Below are positions 9,015-18,076 of a stretch of 64,000 nt of DNA, one piece after another. Source of the stretch: Parashewanella tropica. Its GTDB lineage: Bacteria; Pseudomonadota; Gammaproteobacteria; Enterobacterales; Shewanellaceae. The DNA lies in contig NZ_CP037951.1 of assembly GCF_004358445.1 (NCBI RefSeq), positions 2,095,501 through 2,159,500 of the forward strand, given 5' to 3'. Each line of letters starts with the position of its first letter. Positions within the stretch are counted from its first letter, which is position 1. The position numbers and the translations under genes were made by a program. The notes under the pieces were generated by a model, which had not been told where the DNA came from, did not search any database, and was given only the letters and a program-made list of their open reading frames with translations.

Positions 9015-9272
9015 ATGCGTACTGCCTACACTCAAGATATTATTGATGCTCTAGAGCAACTTAAAATTCAACGCCAACTACAACAAGAAGTTCCACAAGT
9101 TTGGTATACCAAAGCTGATTTATGTAAGCACTTTGGGATAACCTACAACACGCTAAAACGCTGGGAGAAGCACAAAAACTTCCCTTTGTTGGAGCTAAAA
9201 GACCTATGTACAGGCCGCTACGATATTCGGAAAATCGAGCGCTTTCTCCATAAAATGCAAATCAAGCAGTAA
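9015..9272 (+). CDS. small HTH DNA-binding protein (MerR/AlpA-like)
   Basis: About 85 aa. ATG 9015 has GGAG 9 bp upstream, better than the TTG at 9000. The segment YTKADLCKHFGITYNTLKRW is a winged-HTH pattern as in excisionase/AlpA/MerR proteins. It sits 39 bp upstream of the primase gene and probably belongs to the same replication/integration module (9015-13372). Confidence 0.65.
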   Translation: MRTAYTQDIIDALEQLKIQRQLQQEVPQVWYTKADLCKHFGITYNTLKRWEKHKNFPLLELKDLCTGRYDIRKIERFLHKMQIKQ

Positions 9273-9311
9273 CACTTACTTCCTCTAATCAGAAATGTGA
9301 AGGAGTAAGCC

Positions 9312-11966
9312 ATGCAGCCAGAGTTTCATGCCGAAGTGATGCGTCGATTTAAACGGGATTTCGATTTCAAAAATCAAAACGATAGCTTTCTACAACAAGG
9401 CATTTGCCCAAGATGTAATCATCGAGAACTCTATACCCACAAACATAAACCTTGGGTACTTCGATGCGGAAGACTCAACAACTGTGGCAACGAACTTCAT
9501 CTTAAAGAGGTTTACCCTGACTTATTTGACTCTTGGAGTGACCGATTTCCTAGTCAGCAAGATCCATCAACGGGTTTACTCACCAATCCCAATTCTGCGG
9601 CAGACGCTTACTTACAACTTGGTCGAGGTTTAAAAACTTCACAGATTAAGGGCTGGTATCAACAAGGTTCATATTATTGCGGCAAACGCCAAATTGGTAC
9701 AGCAACGATTCAGTTCACTTTAAGCAATGGTACAACTTGGGAGCGATTTATCGATAAGCCTGATCGCTTTGGGCAAATGAAAGCTTATTTCTCTGGTAAG
9801 TATCAAGGCTATTGGTGGCAGCCACCTAACTTCCATATTAATTCGCTTTCTGAAACCAATGAACTGTGGCTAACAGAAGGCATTTTTGATGCTTTATCTC
9901 TGCTTCAAATCGGTATATCTGCCGTGAGTTTGATGAGCTGTAATAATTTTCCTGAGCACGATCTTAGTGAACTTAGAAAGAAGCTATCAGACCGACAAGC
10001 ACCAACATTGGTATTTGCTTTTGATAGAGGTAAAGCTGGTGAATCTTTTGCTTTGAAATTTATTAAACGAGCTAAACAACTCGGTTGGCAAGCTACAGCA
10101 GCGCTTCCTCCTGCAAGTAAAGCCAAGCTGGATTGGAATGACTTACTGCAACGGGAACGCTTGAGTTTAAATGATTTACAAGACTATCGATATAACGGGC
10201 TGCTGCTAACGGCTCCTGATGCAAAGACCAAAGGCATTTTGATGTATCAGAAAACAGGACAACATGAGTTTCCATTCGAATTCCGGCTTTCAATGTATTG
10301 GTTTAAGTTTCACTCTGACAAATTCAATAAGATAGAAGAAACACAAGACGAGCCAACTCAAGCAATACAAGAAGCATCTAGCGTTCAATTACTTTGCCTT
10401 TGCTATCCTCACGCGCTGTATTTTCAAGACAGCCCTAATGCTGATGAATGCTGGTATTACTTTCAAATCGATTTCCCACATGGGCTTACAGTTAAGAAAA
10501 CCTTTACTGGCGCACAGATCAGTTCTAGCAATGAATTTAAAAAACGTTTATCCAGCATTGGTGGCGGTGCCATTTTTGAAGGTTCGACGCTCCAACTCAA
10601 TCGTTGGTTTAGAGAGCACCTTTACAGCATCAAACAAGTTAAAGTCATCGATTTTGTAGGTTACAGCAAAGAACACAAATCCTATGTATTTAATAATATT
10701 GCTGTGCAAAACGGTGTGCTTTATCAAATCAATGAAGAAGACTATTTTGAGGTCAAACAGCATTGCATCAAAAGCCTTAATCCAGCACAAATCAAACCCA
10801 ATTATGATCTCACCCAATTTAAACCTGACTTCTTTCATTACTTCTATGAGGCGTTCTCAGCCAAAGGCGTTGTGATCCTTGCTTACTGGCTGGGCAGTTA
10901 CTTTGCAGAGCAGTATCGTGACATTTTTGATTCATACCCTTTTCTTGAGTTAATCGGTGAACCCGGTTCTGGTAAATCAACATTACTGGAATTCTTGTGG
11001 AAATTATCAGGTCGAACGAACTACGAAGGTTTTGATCCTGTTAAATCCACACCTGCCGGAATCAACCGTAATCTAGCTCAAGTGGCTAATTTACCAGTTG
11101 TATTTATTGAAGCCGATCATGGTGATAACGCAGCCCGTAATAGCTTTGATTGGGATCAATTCAAGACGGCTTACAATGGTAGACCTATCCGTTCAACGGG
11201 TATCAAGAACAACCAAAACGATACTAAAGAGCCTTTGTTTCGTGGCGCTTTGGTCATTAGTCAAAACAAAAGTATTGTCGCTGAAGAAGCCACATTAGAA
11301 CGGATCATTCATATCTTCAATAGCCGCAGTAATCACACTTCACACTCTCGCGCAGCAATCGATAAATTGAAACAATACTCAATAGATGAGCTTTCTGGCT
11401 TCATGATTAAAGCAATCAGTAAAGAACAAGAAATACTGACTCTCCTTAAAAGTCGACAACTGCAGCACGAGCAATGGCTAAAGCAAGAACCTCAAATCAG
11501 AAAAGAGCGTATCAGTCTGAATCATGGTCAGATATGTTCACTGGTTGAGGCATTGGCTTTTGTCGTCGACATAACTCCTAGTCAAATTGCTCTTGCTCAC
11601 GAACTCATTAAATCTATGGCGATTGAACGTGAGCATACCTGTGGCACAGATAACCCAATTATTCAAGAATTTTGGGAAGTGTATGAATTTTTAGAAGGCG
11701 ATAACGAGAAGATAGTTAATCACTCAAGAGATCCAAATTACATTGCTATCAACCTCAACCAATTTGCCGAAGAAGCAACTGTCAGAAAGCAGAAACTTCC
11801 TCTATTGAATGAACTAAAAGCCTTATTGAAGGATTGTCGAACTCATAAGTTCGTTGGTCGAAAGCCAGTAAACAGTGCCGTCAATGACAGATTAAACAAG
11901 TCTCATCCTTCCATGACTAAACCTTCAACCGTTAAATGTTGGGTTTTCCAGTCAACTTCAAGATAA
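9312..11966 (+). CDS. primase-helicase (zinc ribbon, Toprim, DUF927-like ATPase)
   Basis: 884 aa. In order: a zinc ribbon (CPRCNH ... CGRLNNCGN, about residues 32-60); a Toprim domain (LWLTEGIFDALSLLQIG with catalytic E about 186, and FAFDRGKAG about 238-246); and a helicase-like ATPase with Walker A GEPGSGKST (about 550-558) and Walker B VVFIEAD (about 595-601). This layout is typical of replication proteins of integrative elements and satellite phages. It primes and unwinds DNA, presumably for replication of the excised element. It is followed after 12 bp by an excisionase-like gene and then the integrase. Confidence 0.8.
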   Translation: MQPEFHAEVMRRFKRDFDFKNQNDSFLQQGICPRCNHRELYTHKHKPWVLRCGRLNNCGNELHLKEVYPDLFDSWSDRFPSQQDPSTGLLTNPNSAADAYLQLGRGLKTSQIKGWYQQGSYYCGKRQIGTATIQFTLSNGTTWERFIDKPDRFGQMKAYFSGKYQGYWWQPPNFHINSLSETNELWLTEGIFDALSLLQIGISAVSLMSCNNFPEHDLSELRKKLSDRQAPTLVFAFDRGKAGESFALKFIKRAKQLGWQATAALPPASKAKLDWNDLLQRERLSLNDLQDYRYNGLLLTAPDAKTKGILMYQKTGQHEFPFEFRLSMYWFKFHSDKFNKIEETQDEPTQAIQEASSVQLLCLCYPHALYFQDSPNADECWYYFQIDFPHGLTVKKTFTGAQISSSNEFKKRLSSIGGGAIFEGSTLQLNRWFREHLYSIKQVKVIDFVGYSKEHKSYVFNNIAVQNGVLYQINEEDYFEVKQHCIKSLNPAQIKPNYDLTQFKPDFFHYFYEAFSAKGVVILAYWLGSYFAEQYRDIFDSYPFLELIGEPGSGKSTLLEFLWKLSGRTNYEGFDPVKSTPAGINRNLAQVANLPVVFIEADHGDNAARNSFDWDQFKTAYNGRPIRSTGIKNNQNDTKEPLFRGALVISQNKSIVAEEATLERIIHIFNSRSNHTSHSRAAIDKLKQYSIDELSGFMIKAISKEQEILTLLKSRQLQHEQWLKQEPQIRKERISLNHGQICSLVEALAFVVDITPSQIALAHELIKSMAIEREHTCGTDNPIIQEFWEVYEFLEGDNEKIVNHSRDPNYIAINLNQFAEEATVRKQKLPLLNELKALLKDCRTHKFVGRKPVNSAVNDRLNKSHPSMTKPSTVKCWVFQSTSR

Positions 11967-11978
11967 TAGGAGCTAACC

Positions 11979-12185
11979 ATGAATAAGTTAATGCGTGCGA
12001 GTAATTGGGCAAAGCGTGAATTTTGTAAAGACTCTATTCCTGATGGTATGACATTAAAACGTTGGGTTGAACGTGGCGTAATTAAAGGTCGGATTGTAGA
12101 TGGTAAAACGTATGTTTTTGATAGTGAACATGCTGGGCTGGATACCGACGTTTCGAAAGTAGTTAAGAATTTATTGAGTGCATAA
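11979..12185 (+). CDS. excisionase-like HTH protein
   Basis: 68 aa. ANWAKREFCKDSIPDGMTLKRW followed by ERGVIKGRIVDGKTYVF is the winged-helix pattern of lambda Xis-like directionality factors. Its TAA overlaps the integrase ATG (TAATGG at 12183), the standard Xis-Int coupling. It likely bends att DNA to favour excision. Confidence 0.75.
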   Translation: MNKLMRASNWAKREFCKDSIPDGMTLKRWVERGVIKGRIVDGKTYVFDSEHAGLDTDVSKVVKNLLSA

Positions 12186-13372
12186 TGGCTGCAAGACCTA
12201 GAAAAAAGAAAAATATCAATTTACCTGAGCACGTCTATTATGACCCTCGCCGGGGCTTTTATAGGATCAGGTTAATTGATGGACGGTTTCGTTCTCTTGG
12301 CAATGAGCGAGAGGTGGCTATATCTATTGCAAAAGAATATAACCGTATCGCTCGTCCCAAAGTAGCTATTGCAGTAGAAAGTCTACTTGAATCTGGTTAT
12401 ATGCCAGATGAAAAACCATTTAGCACTTATGTAGATTCACTGCTAACTAGAATTTTGCACGAAGAGCAACCATCAGCCCGTGTTGCCCAAGCAATGAGAA
12501 ACGACGCAAAGAGAACGAAAGAGTTTTTCAAAAATATTCCGGGAGGTGATATCACGCTGCATCATGTGAATGACTATTTGAATGAGCTTCACCCCGATGC
12601 CACAGCTGAGGTAACGAATCGTAAGGTTGGTTGGCTAAAGAAGATATTTTCCTACGCTATTGACGAAAGCTTAATGGATTCAAACCCTGCGACATTGAAG
12701 AAAACCAAACGTCTAGACGCTAAGAAGAGGCAACGTCTCAAACCAGAATGGTATCAAGAGATCCACGCAGCCGCCCCACTCTGGTTACAAACGGCAATGG
12801 ACTTATCATTACAAACGACACATGCCAGATTAGAGATCTCTCGAATCCGCTACAACATCAAAGACTCAAGCAACAAAATCTGTGGCTGCTTATGGTTCAA
12901 AGAACCCGAATTTACCCCACAAGGAAAAATCTACGGTACTTTGTATATTCATCGTCAGAAAGTGGCAAAGAAAGAAGCCGCTAATGTAGCCATTCCTATT
13001 GGTGAAAGCCTTAAAGCAATCATTGAACGTAGCAGAGATAACCTGATAAGTAATTACGTTGTGCACCGTTTACCAGAGAAATGTCCAAGCGTACTTGGCA
13101 AAGATGTATCTCATTTAACCCAACTCGCACCAAACTACATCAATCGGACTTTCTCGAAAGTACGTGACGAAGTCGGCTGCTGTAATCATCTACCCAAAGA
13201 ACAACGCCCAACATTCCACGAAATACGTGCCCTCGCCGCCCACCTTCTAGGAAGGCAAGGTATCGACCCACAATCACGCATGGCACACACCGATGCCAAG
13301 AGCACAAAGATTTATATGAAGAACCATATCGAATGGGTTGAAGTACCTTATGCTGAGGTTAAGATTAGCTGA
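12185..13372 (+). CDS. lambda-type tyrosine recombinase (integrase)
   Basis: 395 aa. The N terminus (MAARPRKKKNINLPEHVYYD ... GFYRIR) matches the lambda Int arm-binding domain. The catalytic residues are R215 (HARLE), H345 and R348 (HEIR), H368 (AHTD) and the nucleophile Y377 (KIYMK). It is not an integron integrase: it is longer, has the arm-binding domain, and lacks the IntI-type insertion. Together with the excisionase-like and primase genes it defines an integrative element whose right end must lie near 13.4 kb, directly against the attI-like block at 13412. The other end was not identified. Confidence 0.85.
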   Translation: MAARPRKKKNINLPEHVYYDPRRGFYRIRLIDGRFRSLGNEREVAISIAKEYNRIARPKVAIAVESLLESGYMPDEKPFSTYVDSLLTRILHEEQPSARVAQAMRNDAKRTKEFFKNIPGGDITLHHVNDYLNELHPDATAEVTNRKVGWLKKIFSYAIDESLMDSNPATLKKTKRLDAKKRQRLKPEWYQEIHAAAPLWLQTAMDLSLQTTHARLEISRIRYNIKDSSNKICGCLWFKEPEFTPQGKIYGTLYIHRQKVAKKEAANVAIPIGESLKAIIERSRDNLISNYVVHRLPEKCPSVLGKDVSHLTQLAPNYINRTFSKVRDEVGCCNHLPKEQRPTFHEIRALAAHLLGRQGIDPQSRMAHTDAKSTKIYMKNHIEWVEVPYAEVKIS

Positions 13373-13411
13373 AATAGACATCAATAATTTATCTTGTTAA
13401 AAGCAAAACGG

Positions 13412-13624
13412 CATAGCTTTATTGTGTTGAATCTAGGAATTTCCTCTTTTTCACAAAAAAGGTTTTTTTCCCTATTTCACTAAAAACAGCAGGTCAATTA
13501 TTAGGCTAACAAATCAAAACCTATTGATTTTAAGTAGTTAAGCAGATATTTTCCTGCGATATTAAATTTTAATTAGCAGGCGGTAGCGTTTCCAATTAAA
13601 TAAAGACTTTCCGCATGATAAGCT
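13412..13624 (+). repeat. attI-like block, copy 1
   Basis: This 213-bp non-coding stretch is homologous to 19238-19442. Shared parts include CATAGCTTT, GGAATTT..CCT, TTCAC..AAAA, ACCTATTGAT, AGATATTTT and TTAGCAGGCGGTAGCG, followed by an imperfect hairpin ending CCGC..AATAAGCT. Both copies directly precede the first cassette of an array, so I infer a head site. The core here is degenerate (CTTTTAAT instead of a GTTRRRY core). The block begins 40 bp after the integrase stop codon. Confidence 0.5.
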
Positions 13625-13646
13625 TTTAATCTCTCAAGGAAGATTC

Positions 13647-13988
13647 ATGAATTTAAAAAAGTTGCACTGGAAAATCGCAACACTGGTAGCTTTCTCTTTT
13701 TTGCTAATTAACCCTGAAGCTGTACCGTTAGTCTTATACATCGACGCAATTGGTTTAGAATTGTTTCTTATGCTATTAGAAGTACAGTTTATTGCTATCG
13801 CTGGTTACTACTTTCATGTATGGATTAAACCAGTTTTAATTCCTGTTTACCGTTCAATTTGTAAAATTGATCCGTATTTCTTTATTCCTACAAAAAATGT
13901 AATAAAAAAGTATCCAGCAATGTTGTGCCACGCTATTCCGTTTTTAGTTCCAGCATTAGTTGGCGTAACAGCAATGAGTCATTCTTAA
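13647..13988 (+). CDS. cassette membrane protein (113 aa), unit 1 cassette 1
   Basis: ATG 13647 with AAGGAAG at 13637. Hydrophobic helices at about residues 9-24, 28-58 and 90-108; no family recognised. It is the first gene after attI-like block 1 and ends just before a degenerate attC, so it reads as the first cassette of unit 1. Confidence 0.55.
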   Translation: MNLKKLHWKIATLVAFSFLLINPEAVPLVLYIDAIGLELFLMLLEVQFIAIAGYYFHVWIKPVLIPVYRSICKIDPYFFIPTKNVIKKYPAMLCHAIPFLVPALVGVTAMSHS

Positions 13989-14001
13989 CCTTAATCTAAA
14001 G

Positions 14002-14103
14002 GCTTACAAGGCATTCAACAGGACAAATACTGTTTGGCTTTTGTTACTACGCTCCAAAATTTTAGCCTAACGCCCATTTGCCTGTTAACTGGGCAATAGG
14101 CGC
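14002..14103 (+). repeat. degenerate attC (B-like)
   Basis: Has the internal sequence of type B (GCATTCAACAGGACAAATAC ... CCTGTTAACTGGGC), but both cores are mutated: GCTTACAAG on the left and GCAATAGGC in place of GTTRRRY on the right. Probably inactive. Confidence 0.7.
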
Positions 14104-14140
14104 TTTCATCAACCTCCACATCAGCAAGGAATAGAACCGC

Positions 14141-15127
14141 TTGGCTCGATTAAATTTTAAAGAAATAGATGCTTCAACAATCAAAGGAAATGATTCAGAC
14201 CAATTCGAGAAATTTAGTAAGCAGTTTTTCGAGCACGCCTTAAAAATGGAAGTTATCAGTGGCCCAAGCAGAGGACCTGATGGAGGAGTAGACTTAAGTG
14301 TCTTAGATAAGGGCGCTAATGAAAGACTCTTGGTAAGTTGTAAGCATTATGCTCATTCAGGTAAGTCTGTCGGGAGAGCGGATGAAGAAGATATATTAGA
14401 TAGGCTCGCTGAGCATAATTGTGATGTTTTCATAGGATTCTATTCGACTATAGCCTCCTCTGGTCTTGAGCAAAAACTAGAACGCTTAAAGAGAAACAAG
14501 AAAATAAAGTACAAAATTTACGACAATGAAAGCATTGAAGCTGTCCTTCTAGATAGTGTATCTGGCTTTCATATTGCAAAAAGATTTTTCCCTGATTCCA
14601 TAAAAAATGTCTGGCCACAAATTATTAGCTTGAGCACAGCATATTCATTAGACGATGCAACTGAAGTTGACTCATATAAATGGGTTGTTTTGGATCAATT
14701 TAAGTCTTCCTCTACTATTCCCTATGCTTCTGCAGCGGAAGACGCTGTGACAATTGCAAATGAAGCTGCAACTGAAGAAATACACCAGCCAATGTTTCTT
14801 GCTGCATGGAAAGACGCTGTTCGCTTATATCCTAAATATTTCAGTATCCCTAAAGAGGGAATTGATGAAGCTATTCACTGGCGTGACCTACCTCCTAAGT
14901 GGGAAGCTAAAATACATCTTGACGAATTGAGGCCAAACCCTAGGTGGACTTTACTTGCTATCTGGAGCCTAATAGATCGAAACAAGGTAAGAGAGATTCT
15001 AAAAGAACTCAGACATGACGCATCACAGCAAGACCTTGATCTAATGAGCTTCCAGTGGCTTGCAGAATCAACGGCTACTGAGCGTAGAGACATTTTGACT
15101 AGATTATTCGCCTATTATTGCGTGTAA
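14141..15127 (+). CDS. Mrr-like restriction endonuclease-fold protein
   Basis: 328 aa, TTG start at 14141. The N-terminal 115 residues fit the Mrr-type PD-(D/E)xK nuclease: FEKFSKQFF with E23, GPDGGVD (D51), and VSCKHY (K68) as the D-x(n)-(E/Q/C)xK catalytic core. The C-terminal 200 residues are helical and not recognised. Mrr proteins cut modified or foreign DNA, so an antiviral role is plausible but not shown. It occupies its own cassette, bounded by the degenerate attC and the attC at 15130. Confidence 0.7.
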   Translation: MARLNFKEIDASTIKGNDSDQFEKFSKQFFEHALKMEVISGPSRGPDGGVDLSVLDKGANERLLVSCKHYAHSGKSVGRADEEDILDRLAEHNCDVFIGFYSTIASSGLEQKLERLKRNKKIKYKIYDNESIEAVLLDSVSGFHIAKRFFPDSIKNVWPQIISLSTAYSLDDATEVDSYKWVVLDQFKSSSTIPYASAAEDAVTIANEAATEEIHQPMFLAAWKDAVRLYPKYFSIPKEGIDEAIHWRDLPPKWEAKIHLDELRPNPRWTLLAIWSLIDRNKVREILKELRHDASQQDLDLMSFQWLAESTATERRDILTRLFAYYCV

Positions 15128-15129
15128 TC

Positions 15130-15234
15130 GCCTAACAAATAAGGCATTAAATCGGAAAAATACTTGTTGGCTTTTTTCCGCTACGCTACAAAATTATAGC
15201 CAACAACCATTTTCCGCTTAATGCGGCGTTAGAT
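15130..15234 (+). repeat. attC type D
   Basis: Left core GCCTAAC, right core GTTAGAT. The left arm carries a few extra bases (AACAAATAAGGCATTAAATC) compared with other type D sites. Closes the Mrr-like cassette. Confidence 0.85.
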
Positions 15235-15261
15235 TTATCTCAGGTTTGGTGCAATTAGATA

Positions 15262-16953
15262 ATGAATATATATGATTTAAGTGGTTTAAAGCTATTGTTT
15301 GATCAACCTAGTTCTGATGATGATTTACACTTGTGGTATCAACAAACAGATGTTTGTGATTTTTTGTCTTCTGATGAAAGTGATGAATATGTACTTCTAT
15401 ATGCCGCATTACCTCACGTGTTTCTCCACGCAATATTGTTACCTGAAACTCATGCACAAAAAGAAAATTTCGAAAACTTGATGCGATGGAGTGGTAACCC
15501 ATATTCTTCTTGGGGCGTTTCATGTTCTTCAGAAGATGTGACTATAGAAAACCCTTTATCTAGTTTTGGAGACAAATCTTTAACTTATGGCGAACAGATT
15601 ATATTTGCACGTTCCTTCGAAGGGATAAATGGCGGTGAAACTTACTACGAAATGAATCAAAAAATTGCTCACTCTTTAGAGCTTCATTATGTCGCTGAAC
15701 GAATGTCTTGGTGTAAGTTAGACTCTCATGGGGAAATTGATGAAGTCATTAAAATAGTTAAGATCGATCAAGATAATAAAGAAGTTGGCACAGTTATTTG
15801 TGCGAAAAAAGATGTCTTAGGAGAGTATGCCGGAATAGAAGACCATAAACTATTTCGAATGTTTGATTTTACTCGCTATAAAACAGGTGATTTTAACGGC
15901 TGGGGATCTGAAAGAAATCCCATAGAAATAAATAGCAATAATATTTTTGGCAGCCTTAATGTGGTTAAAGGCATCGGAAGTTATTCTAGAGGGTTTCAAA
16001 TATCAGATATAGCTACCCCTAAAGATTTGATAATTTCCAATGTCTGGGGAAATTCTGAAGAGGAAAAAGAGTATTGTAGCTACATAGCACAAGACTGGAA
16101 AAACAAAGAAATAAAAGAGATTTCGTGTAATCCAAGTTGTTTGGCAAATTACTTCACCGAATCGGATTTGCCTTTTGAAATAACACCCGCATTTTTTAAG
16201 CCAGAAGTCTTGTTAAAATATAAAACCGATCGGGATAGATATACTCTTAACAGTCGCAGTGTTTATTGTCGAGGTGCATGGGAATTAAAGACATTTGATG
16301 TCAATTCTGCTGGTCAAGTTCATACATACTTAATATACCTTAGTCACTTACCATATGAGGAGCAATTGCATTGGAAGCAATACAATGAACCCCCAAAAGC
16401 ACCAATTTCAAAGCGTGCCATGGAAAATGATATTGAGGGTAAGTGGAGTAGTGATTATGACGCTTTATTAAACCTTAAAGATAAGCTAGAAAAATTGAAT
16501 ACTAAGGGAGTTCCTTGGTGGAAACTCAGAGATAAAAAAGCCCCTGATAAAGTTCACTACCCCTATACTAGTTCTCGGGATGAATGGGCTGAAGAAATAT
16601 TAAATTTAGACCAGCTGATTGTCGAAGGCTTAGAGGAAAAATGGCTTAGGAGAAAAGCAAAGGAGTTAAATTTAAATCCTGATGCTAGATTACGAGCATT
16701 AAAGTTAATTGAAGTAATACTAGTTGGTGCTGGGTTTGAAACCGAACATGCTCGCGAAATAATGACACCGTTTCATGTGGTTCACAACGCACGATCGATC
16801 TTGAAGGGGCACACTTTAGGGCAGGAAGCAGAAGAACTTAGAAAGAATGCGATAACTGATTATGGTAGTTATAAAAGTCACTACGAAAAAATATGCTCTG
16901 ATTGTGATGAATCTTTAGAGATCATCACCAAGGCACTTAGTGATAAAGCATGA
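15262..16953 (+). CDS. unknown 563-aa cassette protein
   Basis: By far the longest cassette product here. No signal peptide or membrane helices. Acidic N terminus (QPSSDDDLHLWYQ), then mixed alpha/beta, and a more helical and basic C-terminal 170 residues (KWSSDYDALLNLKDKLEKLN, WLRRKAKELNLNPDARL). I see no Walker motif, nuclease core or other catalytic signature. It lies between the Mrr-like and FRG cassettes, so a defence-related role is possible but only by neighbourhood. Confidence 0.65.
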   Translation: MNIYDLSGLKLLFDQPSSDDDLHLWYQQTDVCDFLSSDESDEYVLLYAALPHVFLHAILLPETHAQKENFENLMRWSGNPYSSWGVSCSSEDVTIENPLSSFGDKSLTYGEQIIFARSFEGINGGETYYEMNQKIAHSLELHYVAERMSWCKLDSHGEIDEVIKIVKIDQDNKEVGTVICAKKDVLGEYAGIEDHKLFRMFDFTRYKTGDFNGWGSERNPIEINSNNIFGSLNVVKGIGSYSRGFQISDIATPKDLIISNVWGNSEEEKEYCSYIAQDWKNKEIKEISCNPSCLANYFTESDLPFEITPAFFKPEVLLKYKTDRDRYTLNSRSVYCRGAWELKTFDVNSAGQVHTYLIYLSHLPYEEQLHWKQYNEPPKAPISKRAMENDIEGKWSSDYDALLNLKDKLEKLNTKGVPWWKLRDKKAPDKVHYPYTSSRDEWAEEILNLDQLIVEGLEEKWLRRKAKELNLNPDARLRALKLIEVILVGAGFETEHAREIMTPFHVVHNARSILKGHTLGQEAEELRKNAITDYGSYKSHYEKICSDCDESLEIITKALSDKA

Positions 16954-16963
16954 TAAGTATCAA

Positions 16964-17052
16964 GTTACTCAAACGGACACTAAGCAGTTTCCTAGCGCTC
17001 GTTCCTCGCAATTTTAGCTAACAATTTTTCGCCGTTTAGTAAGACGTTGCGC
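16964..17052 (+). repeat. divergent attC-like site
   Basis: Inverted arms (CAAACGG / CCGTTTAG, CTAAGC) around a conserved CAATTTTAGC segment resemble attC, but the left core is unclear and the right core is GTTGCGC, one base off consensus. It separates two long cassettes. Confidence 0.55.
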
Positions 17053-17075
17053 AGAAAAAATAGAGATTAGAGTAT

Positions 17076-17981
17076 ATGGAAAAAGACGTATCAAAACTGT
17101 CAGAACTAATCGACTTCATAAAGGAAATTGGAGATACAACTGATAACCTCCTAGTGTACAGAGGTGAGAAAAAGGATTATGAAGAAACTGCTTTAGTTCC
17201 TTTTGTATATCGAAAGAATTATATAAGTAAAGAAGATATCATTTATAGAGAAAGCCAAAGGTTTAACGACGATAGCTTTCATCAAGATAAAACGACATTT
17301 GACCGATTAAGTAGGATTCAGCATTATTCTGCACCAACTAGACTTATAGATGTTAGCGAAGATTTGTTAAGCGCTGTGTACTTCGCTATTGCAGAAAAAA
17401 AAGAGCTTGAAACTGATGCGCTTATTTATATTTTTGAAATAAAAAAGAATGAGATAAAGTACTACGATTCGGACTCTGTAAGCGTAATCTCAAACCTTTC
17501 CAAGATCCCTCTCAATGGTTCTGGTCTAAAGTCCAAGGAAAAACTTGCTAAGTCTGCGTCTTCTAACAAGACAGATACTGATAAATTCAACAATGAGAAA
17601 TGTGTTCAATATTTACTCCATGAAATCAGAAGTGAAAAGCCTCAATTTTTACCATTAATAGATCCAGAAGACATTACTTCTGTAAAATTTGTTCTACCTA
17701 AATTCACTAGTAGTAGAATAAAATCACAGAAAGGCGCTTTTTTACTTTTCGGGTTAAATCCTGACAACCACGCAAAACCAATAAAAATTATAAAGTCGAA
17801 TAAACTCATAGAATCAGATAATAGAATCTCTCATCCAATCGTTGAGATCCATATTGCAAAACTGAAAGCACATAGCATCAAAGATATGCAAACCGAGCTT
17901 AAAAATCTAGGTATCAAAAAATCTTATATTTACCCTGAGATAGATAAAGTTTCAGAACAGTTAAATGAAGATTATCAGTAA
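17076..17981 (+). CDS. FRG-domain protein
   Basis: 301 aa. The FRG signature is clear: VYRGEKKDY (residues 27-35) and RIQHYSAPTRLIDVSEDLLS with AVYFA (about 86-110). FRG-domain proteins are found in bacterial defence islands, and their biochemical activity is not settled. The C-terminal half (PLIDPEDITSVKFVLPKF ...) matches the common extension of such proteins. It is a cassette of unit 1, ending at the short attC 17991. Confidence 0.8.
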   Translation: MEKDVSKLSELIDFIKEIGDTTDNLLVYRGEKKDYEETALVPFVYRKNYISKEDIIYRESQRFNDDSFHQDKTTFDRLSRIQHYSAPTRLIDVSEDLLSAVYFAIAEKKELETDALIYIFEIKKNEIKYYDSDSVSVISNLSKIPLNGSGLKSKEKLAKSASSNKTDTDKFNNEKCVQYLLHEIRSEKPQFLPLIDPEDITSVKFVLPKFTSSRIKSQKGAFLLFGLNPDNHAKPIKIIKSNKLIESDNRISHPIVEIHIAKLKAHSIKDMQTELKNLGIKKSYIYPEIDKVSEQLNEDYQ

Positions 17982-17990
17982 CCCTGAAGC

Positions 17991-18044
17991 ACATAATAAT
18001 AAATCCTGGTGAGGCCTATGGCGCACCTGATTTAGGCGTTAACT
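17991..18044 (+). repeat. attC type S (short), slightly degenerate
   Basis: 54 bp. Left core ACATAAT, inner arms CCTGGTGAGGCC/GGCGCACCTG, right core GTTAACT. Closes the FRG cassette. Confidence 0.8.
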
Positions 18045-18076
18045 GTTCAAGAAAACCTCGGAGTAGTATTTAGAAC

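Noticed and set aside
12185-13372. Tyrosine recombinase as the integron integrase
   Set aside because: It has a lambda-like arm-binding N terminus, 395 residues and no IntI-type features, and it is coupled to an excisionase gene.
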